Of a stretch of 64,000 nt of DNA, positions 50,601 through 59,600 are shown piece after piece. The notes under the pieces were generated by a model. That model worked only from the letters and a program-made list of their open reading frames with translations, was not told the DNA's origin and made no database searches. This stretch comes from Brasenia schreberi (Eukaryota; Streptophyta; Magnoliopsida; Nymphaeales; Cabombaceae): the NCBI GenBank assembly GCA_036023115.1, contig JAYKKT010000056.1, positions 2,751,001 to 2,815,000 on the forward strand, read 5' to 3'. The translations under genes and the position numbers were made by a program. Every line of letters begins with the position of its first letter. Positions within the stretch are counted from its first letter, which is position 1.

Positions 50601-53600
50601 AAATATGAAACTATACCTTGATACTTACCCGTAAGGTTCGGGGTGGACTTGAGAGATCTTTGTTGAGGTCTAGATCGATATTTATGTCTCCTTTTATACC
50701 GGTTGGCGGTGTGCCGGCACGATAGTCTGTGACCTTAAGCCAGTTGGAGTGGGAGGTACCAGATGGGAGAAGAAGACTAACTCTGTGGACGAGTCTGAGA
50801 AATAGAATGGGACGATTTGGACCCGGGCGACAAAGGAGCAGGCTGGAGCAAAGCACTCGGAGACGGGAATGAAGCTCGTCCTTAGGAAAGCTTTCCCCAC
50901 GGGGACGAAATACGTGTGACAGCTTCATGAAGAAGTGACACGGGCATGCTTGGAGACAACGAAACGATGTCCCGAAGGATGATCATAACATTTATAGCAT
51001 TTTTGTCATTGTGCCGCAGCATATCCTAGTAAAGATCTGACAGCTTGATAGATTTCAGGATTAGTTCTTTATCGTCTTTGCAGTGATGCGATCATGACGA
51101 AGGCCTGAAAACAAGTAGAACCAAAAACAGAAGTGAGGGCAGCTCTGCATAATAGTGAGTCTGAAGGAAAAAGTGCAATGATCAATGAGCATTCAACGGG
51201 TACTTTCGATTATTAAGAACAACTGGAGATGGTATCAGGTTTATCGAAAATAGACCGTCCCAAATTAAAACGGCTCGCTAGTACAATGAGTGAATGTGGA
51301 ACATGACATTTGGAAAAGAGATGCCTTGAGTAACTATTTCAATAAATGACGATTTTTCTTTCGGACAACTACCATTTTGTTTGAGGAGTATCGGCTGTAC
51401 AAGTCGGATTGATGAATAATACCATGCAGAAGTGCATAAAAGTGATTAGTGGATTCGGACTTTTTCGTATTCTTTACCATTATCAGCAACTGCACGGTCG
51501 TTTATAGATTTGTCCAAATTGGCCCGAGTAATTGACCATTTGATGTAAGTTAGTGAAAAATAATTGACACAACTTTATCACTCTTGTGTTTTCATTTGAA
51601 AAGCCAAGTACACCTGTCTGAGTACAATCATCAATGAAATGATAACAAACCACTTTAGCCTACTTTATAGAGTAAGACTCGATTGGGACGATCCCTGAAA
51701 TATCACGAATGGACTAATGAGCAAATGCTACGACACTTTATGATAATGCTCAGGATGAAAAGTACACACGATGACTGTTTGCCTTTGCAAGTTTTGCAAA
51801 CAAAGTCTTAAAGTTACATCCATGAAACAATGAAGTGGAAATAATCTCTAAGATAGCCAAAGGAACGATGTCCCAATACTCCTGTGCCTTCAAATTTCTC
51901 TTTTTCTTATTCAGAATCTCCATTTACCATGAGCTTGCCTTTTTTTATCGGAATGTTGGAATCCATATAAGCCTCTTCTCACACTACCCTGACCAAAGAT
52001 CCTCCCCGTCTTCATTTCCTAAAAGTAACATCCAGTTGAATCAAACATTATACTACATTTTTTATCTCTAGTTATAGCAAAAACAGATAATAAGTTGATC
52101 GATATATTTGGAACATGCAGGACATTTTTTAAGATACCAAATGAAGTAGTAATACTTCCTTTTCCAACTATGGGAGTATAGGAGCCATTTGCAAGTTTGA
52201 TATTAATGTTGTCTCGAGACAATTCATAGTTATTAAAGAACTCTCTTCGACTAACCATGTGATATGTGGCACCAGAATCAATAATCCAAACTCTTGAATA
52301 AGAAGTACTAATATTACCTTGAGTTAGAAAAGAAAAAGAATATGCCACTGTAGCCTGAGAGTCAATATGAGAAGATGTAGGTGCAGATTGTGAATCAGTT
52401 AATCTAGCTTTGAGGAGTTCAATTTCTTTCTGCATATCTGCTAATGAAGTCATACGATCATCATTCTTTGGTTTCTCTGGTTGATCACTACTGAAATAAG
52501 CTTTGTTGGATCGATTCTGAAACTGAGGAGGTATTCCAACTAACCTCCAACATGTTTCCTTAGTATGGCGAGATTTTCCACAATGTGAACAGATTAACTT
52601 ATCCTTTTCTTCAGAAGTAAGACCAGATCTGCGTCTGCCATGTCCGTAACCTCCTCTCCCTCTAGAATAACTAGGAGTAGAAGTACCTCTTCCCACAAAA
52701 GCAGAAGTTTCTGATATATTAATTTTAGTTTCCTTTTCTAACTACTTTTTGTCCTCTTCACGTAGTAAAAGAGAGTATACTGTGCTTAAGGATGGGAGCT
52801 CCTCTCTATTGAGAATATTATTCTTAACTGCTTCATATTCAGAAGAAATTTCCCATAGAAGATCAAACACTTTTCTTTCTTCAAATTCTTCATTACGCTC
52901 AAGTGTGCAACTCTGGCATTTGGTTTTAGAATAGAGTTGTAATTCTTCCCACAAGCCTCTAAGTTCTGCATAATACTTGCTGATGGATCTTCCTCCTTGC
53001 CGATATTTTCTAATTTTTTCTATAAGATCATATTTTTTAACAATGTTCTTCCTCTGGGCATAGGCCTTCTGTACTGCTAAGCATATATCTCTAGCTGTTT
53101 CTAAAAATATAAAGGTACTGCCAATAGAAGGTGTCATTAACTGAATCAACCGCACTTAGTAGTGCATTTTCTTTACGCCATCGAGGATAAAGAGGATCTG
53201 TAATTGGTGGTTGGGTTACTTCACCAGTTAAATAATCTCAACGCCCCCTGGCCATGATTGTCAATTCAATTGAACGTGCCCACTGAAGATAATTTTTACC
53301 ATCCAACTTCAACTTGGTAATGTGAAATAATTCACCTTTGTCTGTAGTACCTTGGTCATTTCCATCAATAATCTTTGCTCTTTCCATTTTCTCGATATCA
53401 CGTATTGAAGTCCGAATACAAGTGACTATATTCTTTTTCTTTAGAAATCTGAATGTTCAGATATTGATTCTTGATACCAAATCTATCAATTTTCGCATCA
53501 ACTCACTATCAATCAGCCTCTTACTTCAGCCTCTTGTTGTTCGAAAAATATTTTCAAATACTACGAAGCAATTCCTTAATCAACATATCACATTTCAGCC

Positions 53601-56600
53601 TTAACTGCACGTTCAATCTGCTGCACACAGAACCTGTTATTTCACTGCTAGAAATCTGCAGTGCTTCAATAATAATTGCCTCAATCAACCTGGATTTCAA
53701 CCCAAGTTTCCACAGCGTCAACGTGGAATCCTTAACCCAAACAATAAATGAATACTTCCACACATAAAATGATGACTTTACTGTCTGATTTATGCCACGA
53801 TTTTAGAGACAATATCACTAAAAAATATAACCAAAAAGTTGTCACCTGCGATTATCCTTGATAAATGTATTTCCCTCGCAGCTACTCTTGATGTTCGTGG
53901 CCAAAAATCGCCGAGATTAGCTTTGATACCATGATCAATTGAAGCACAAAAAAACAGAATTTTATTCATCAATAATAAGTGAAACAAGTGAGGATGAAAT
54001 GGGGTTGCAGGTCGGCGGCATTCACAGCAGGCGTCCACTGTTGCCCACGTTTTCTACAACTCACCTAACCCTAATTACAAGATGACTTAAATACTATTAA
54101 TCTAACTTGAAAGACTAAATTACCCCTAATTAGTTACTAATAGGATTTGGGTCCCAATGGATCAGAATCTGATCCATTGGGATCCAAATCATACACGACT
54201 AACTTTGGACTGAATTACTTTACACAATATCAAACTAACCGACTTTACATAGTATAAAACTAAATTCTAAAGTATGTCAACTTGCTTTTCACAACAGTGG
54301 TGGCCGTCGACGTGCGTGCAGGTGGTGGCGAATAGAGTAGAGGTGAGAGGCAGGAGAGAGACAGTAGAGGCGAGAGAGAGTTAAGGCGAGGGTTTTATTT
54401 AATTTGGGTCGGGTCTATCCAATGGATATTGGATCGACCCAACCCAATATCTATTGTACTCTATTAATGATATAGTGGACCGCTATAGCGCTGTTAGCGG
54501 CTCTAATTGCGCCCAAGAAGGCCGCCCGTTATCTGTTGCGTGCTATAGCGGTCTGAGGTCCGCTAAAACGTTATAGCGCTTTATTGATAACATAGTTCTT
54601 TAGTGATCTCATTAGTCATACGATCTTTTTGTGTGTGACCACATATCCACCTCAACATCTTATTGTTTGACTCGCATTTGTCGCATATGTTGGTGGTTGA
54701 TTAAACACTTGATCCACCCTGTTTTGGCCAACTTGCTTCAATTCTACCAACAACATGACTTCTTAATCAATTTTCCATGAAAATTGACTCTTAAGTATTT
54801 GAAACAATTTTTTAGGGATATCTAATTGTCTATCAATTTTAACTTCTATATCATTTGCTTTAACCAGATTATCAAACTGGAACTCTATATTTATCTTCGT
54901 TCTACTAAATTGAGAACTAGTATTTAACGTTTATGTCCATGATCAGTTTCCTGGTAACTCCTTATAACTCACTTGCCAAAACATATCATATGCAAATAAC
55001 ATGCACGAAGGTAATCGTGAATGTTCTTCACTAACTCATCCGTAACTAAATTGATATTGACTTAGTGTTTACCCTTGATGTGATTCAATACTAAATTCAA
55101 AGAAATTAGTTGTCTCTTCATGAGTCACGACTATATACTTTTACACCATTATACACATCTTTTATAAGGCAAATTGACATCAAGAAGATACTTTCTTCTT
55201 CAAGGTTTGACAAAGAATGTCATTAGAAATTTTTTTGTTTTGTTTTTGAAGTTGTCAATTAAGCATCTCAACATTGGATTTTTTCGGCATGAATCGAAGT
55301 TGGTTCTCTGTTGTACTAGATACTTGTCTCAGCCTTTCAGTTTTCGGCCTTAAATCAATCACATTAGACCAACTTTATTGATCAAAAAGTATACTGTCTC
55401 TTTTCAAATCTAATTGTAGTATCTCAAGACAGTTAAAGAAGAACGATTTATTAGGAATCTAGTTAAATTTTGTTTTACTAGTCCTTAACGCTCTTATCCC
55501 TTTGCTTTGTAAACCTTACGTTATCTTGGAGATGAAACCTATGCACAAGGTTAGGTTGTCTGTAATTTCTTTTTGAGATAGTCTCATGCATCCTCAGCAA
55601 GTTTAAAGGTAGTAAGAATAATTCTCATATCAATTTCAATTTTCTTCTGAAGAACAGAAGAATCCAGGCATTACCTCTTTTACCTTTGCCAGTTTATGTG
55701 CTAAATGCTTCTGATGGTACTGTTATTGGTTTGAATTTTACTCGGGGTTTTGTCTATTTTAAAACTGCCTTGCCTATTACATCTTGTATTGGAGATTTGA
55801 ACTCAAATCCAAATCTTCTTATGTGTGTTGGCAAATGAGTTGGTTCTTGCAGATACTGTAGTAAATTATATAGATAGGTAGACGTGTTATGGTAGCAATA
55901 GGTAGACGTGTTATGGTAGCAATGGAGCAAAACAATTAGCTACTGTGAGGTTCAGATACATGTTTATTGTGGTGGCCATTGTTGAAGAATATGAGTTTAG
56001 AGTCAGTTTTAGTACATTTGATGTCTTAGGACAGTAAATTTGATGTTTTAGGTATTATTGTAATTGTCCGAAGTCATAAGGGTATTTTGGTAATTTTCTG
56101 TGCTAGGGGTATTTTGGTCATTTTATGTTTTACAGATCTTTATATGAGAGCTGATAGGTTGTATTAGATTGTAAGTTGCTGTGATTAAGAAAGAGAGAGA
56201 AAGAGGGGGGCGGCCTTCATTGGAGGTCCGCCCCCTCCTCCGATCTCCACATTTCCTCTTCTTTAAGTTTGTGATTTTCAATCTCCGCTGCGCAACTACG
56301 TTTTCCAATAGGCATTGCTTTCAGGGCTAAATGGTTTAGATAAATTTGCTTGGTTACTATGTGGTTGATTTTTTAAGTCTTTGTCTTGATGGTTTCATCA
56401 CTTTCAAGGATGAGCTGTTGCCAAACTTAAAATTTCCAAGTTTGTTGATAAGGGGGATTTATCATCTTATAGCCACTTCTTTATGATTAACATTCATTGT
56501 TTGAAGATGGAGATCTGTGAATATTTATATTCGTTTAGGGAATGTTTGCTCGAGTGGAATACGTTTGCCTAAATCATGAAAACAGGGTCCCAGGTGTGCA

Positions 56601-59600
56601 CATTCCATGTGGCATGAACAACTGAGCACATGCACGGATGTAAAGCATGGCCCATGTTGACTCCCACAGACTACATTTTCTTTTTCAAATTCTTTCTAAT
56701 TTGTCTTCAACACCACCTTGGATAGATTATGAAATTGAGGGCCTTTGACATATACCTTGTTTCTGTTCTTTGCTGGAGTAGTTGTTGCAATATCTCCATT
56801 AAAGAAGCATCCTTTTTGTCACTTTTGCAATATCTGTACCTTATGCATGCCTGTTAGCTGACACATGTTCTTGGATTTTCCAGTTTGCAGCAGGGAGTTT
56901 CACTTATTAAATACCTGTTTGGCGTTTCTCATGATTTGGAGACCATTAATTGTTCCGATGAGGAGAAACTGAAAGAGATTCATTCAATGCTAACCCTGCT
57001 GGACTTGAAGACTGTTAAGAGTTTGATTATGAGCCCTTCCACTATGAGGATATATTTGGACCAAGTAATATGATTATTAGTTTTTATGCATAATTCAAGT
57101 ATTTCCTATCTGTACAGTGTTTGTAAACTTCTGAAAGAGCTACCTAGTTTGGAGCACGTTTAACATACTCTACATTTACTGGTGAATGTTGTGTGTTTGG
57201 CCATCATCTTGCAAGGTCTGTAGTTTGCCAATAAAGTTGTGAACGTGTTTGTTAAATTTGGTATAATATGATCTAGAATTGGATAACAACGAACTTATAT
57301 TTTTCATAGAAATGGTTATCATGTGTTTCATTAGAAGTATCCTGTTTGACCGAAAGGAACTTTTTTTTTTTCACAAAATGCTCATTAGAATTTTAATAGC
57401 TTGCAAAGTTTTGAAGAGAATCTTTCATAAACCATTTGGAAGGTGGGTGCTCTTCCAACCCAAATCAAGGCTTCTCCCACTCAGTATTTCTATGGCAATT
57501 TGATCGTTAAGTCATGGTCTTAATTAAAAGCAAAGGACCGGTTTATCTGGTATTTTGCAAAGAGGAAAGAAACTAGAACTAGAACTGCTATTCATATTTT
57601 TTGCTTTTGTCCTGGGTGCCGTGGCACTTGGCTATGCTCTATTCTTGTGCTGTTAAGCTATTTCATTACTTCCAAGTTTGCAAACTCATGTGCTTCTGAA
57701 CAATAAGCAGCAAAAGGAATTGTGTTTTGTCAGTATTATTATACCACTTCTGAAAAATGTTAGCCAATACTAGAACTAATGCAGCTTTCTGCCAACAGGT
57801 GAAGAGTAACATCAAAGCGATGCTTCTAATGCTTGAAAATTCTGCTGACATAAGTCAGGTCGTTGATCTTTCAAGAAAAGGTACAGTTTCCTTTTATTGA
57901 GTTTCCATTCTTTGTGAGAACATATTCTGTCTGCTTACGTCCTCTCTTTATTTTAATATGATGATGCAGGTTCATTATCTGCTAATGTCCAGCATCCTTT
58001 TCAGAGTACTGAAGGGGTTAACACGAGTTATCCTCTTGATGGTCTTGAAGACAAATTTATGTGGGAGTGTCCTGACACATCTCTTGACAGATCAGCACAT
58101 CCTCTTCCTCAGAAAAGGAAGATGGCATCACTAGATGGTTCAAATAGGTGGCAGCGAGGAGATAATGTTGCAGAAAACATTGCTTCAAGTTCCTTTAGGT
58201 TGGGAGGAGGCACATCTTCTGCCTCCTCAGGCATGAGTAGGAGAGATACATTTCGACAACGAAAGCCAAACACCAGCAGGCCTCCATCTATGCATGTGGA
58301 TGACTATGTTGCTCGTGAAAGGAGTATGGACGGTCTCAGTGGTCCCTCAAGCAATGTCAGTTCCACACAGCGGGCAGGATCAACTAGTGGGAGACCTCCT
58401 TCTATTCACGTGGATGAATTTATGGCCAGACAAAAAGAGCGTCAGAATCCGGTGCCACTGACTGTTGGAGAGGTAGCACAAGTCAGGACTCCACTCCATG
58501 ACAATGTTCAAGATCCCGAGCAACTGAATAAGCCTCAGAAGTTGAAAGCTGATCTTGATGACGATCATGAGATCAACATTGTTTTTGATGATGAATTAGA
58601 ATTTGATGATGTTCTGAGCTTCCCTCAACCGGATGGCAACCTTACGAACTCTGTCATTGTTAAGGGGAAGAGTTCTCCAGATTCATTCAATAATGAAGGC
58701 AGCCAATTTGCTCACGTTGAAAACCTTAAAGGTAGCAGAACTAATGGCAGTGAGAACAATGGTACTTCTTTGAGAAGGTCAGTCCCTCAGCCCGAAACAT
58801 CAAAAATGCAAGTTGCCACTATAACCACTGATAACAACCAAGACAAAAAGCTTGCCAGCCCTTTCGTGGTATCCAGTGGTTATGCGTCCAATATGTTGGC
58901 TAACTTGGTTGGTCCACCAATGATGTATTTCGAGAAGGGTGTGCCTTCTGGTCACACTTTTGGGGAGCCAAGGCTGACTTCTGCTGGTAATGCCAGGGAT
59001 AATCAGCACAAATCATCTACTCCTGTTGCTGTTTCTCAGGGATTATATGAGCAGAGACTCTCTATCCATCAGCCACCATTACCTCCAGTTCCACCGCCTC
59101 CAATTGTCTCACCCATTGTAGCTCCACAAGTTGAGCCACATGTAAGCCATGCACCTTCCTTTCATCCTTCTATGCATGATATGCACCCACCATTTGCTAC
59201 TGGATTCCCATTTTCAACATTTGAAGCCAGTGGTTCTAGTTCCACACCCACCCACTCCCGAGAAGATAGGCCAAGTCGTAGTTCTGGCACATCTATTCTA
59301 TTGGCTCCATCTAGTTCTACCATGGCACAGGAATCTCAAAATAAGCCATTCAAGCCACCTGTTCAGCATGAGCATGAATCTGCTGCTGGTAACAGTCCTA
59401 TGCCATCAGCAACCCTCACTCATTCATTTATAGATCTGAAGAACATGTGGCCTAGTGTTCCTTCTAGTAGCAGGCTACATGATGATGGTGTTTCTTCCAT
59501 TGGACCTGGAAGACCCTTGCCTCCTCTCCCACCAACACCTCATCCACTCTCAACTTCTATTGCACAAGCTGCTGCAAAGCCTGCCTCTCAACCTTTAGTG

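Larger units (their letters stand above)
48349..54296 (-). mobile_element. Degenerate copia G/H, minus strand, with unlike ends
   Basis: Left end: LTR-like 48349-48667 (TGTTGGTT to CCAACA) and a minus-strand polypurine tract. Then come RNase H (about 49000), reverse transcriptase ([12 protein letters not shown] block near 49,740), integrase, pre-integrase (near 51,800), protease and gag (52019-53340), the minus-strand primer-binding site TGGTATCAAAGC (53919-53930) and a right LTR (to 54296). The two LTRs do not align. It is either a recombinant of two families or two truncated elements fused near 51,950. Confidence 0.68.

Noticed and set aside
49133..50928. Open frames rich in Arg and Pro with more CG than nearby DNA, possibly a separate gene
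   Set aside because: The strand and position match degenerate copia RNase H and reverse transcriptase, including a [12 protein letters not shown] block. The frames are fragments.
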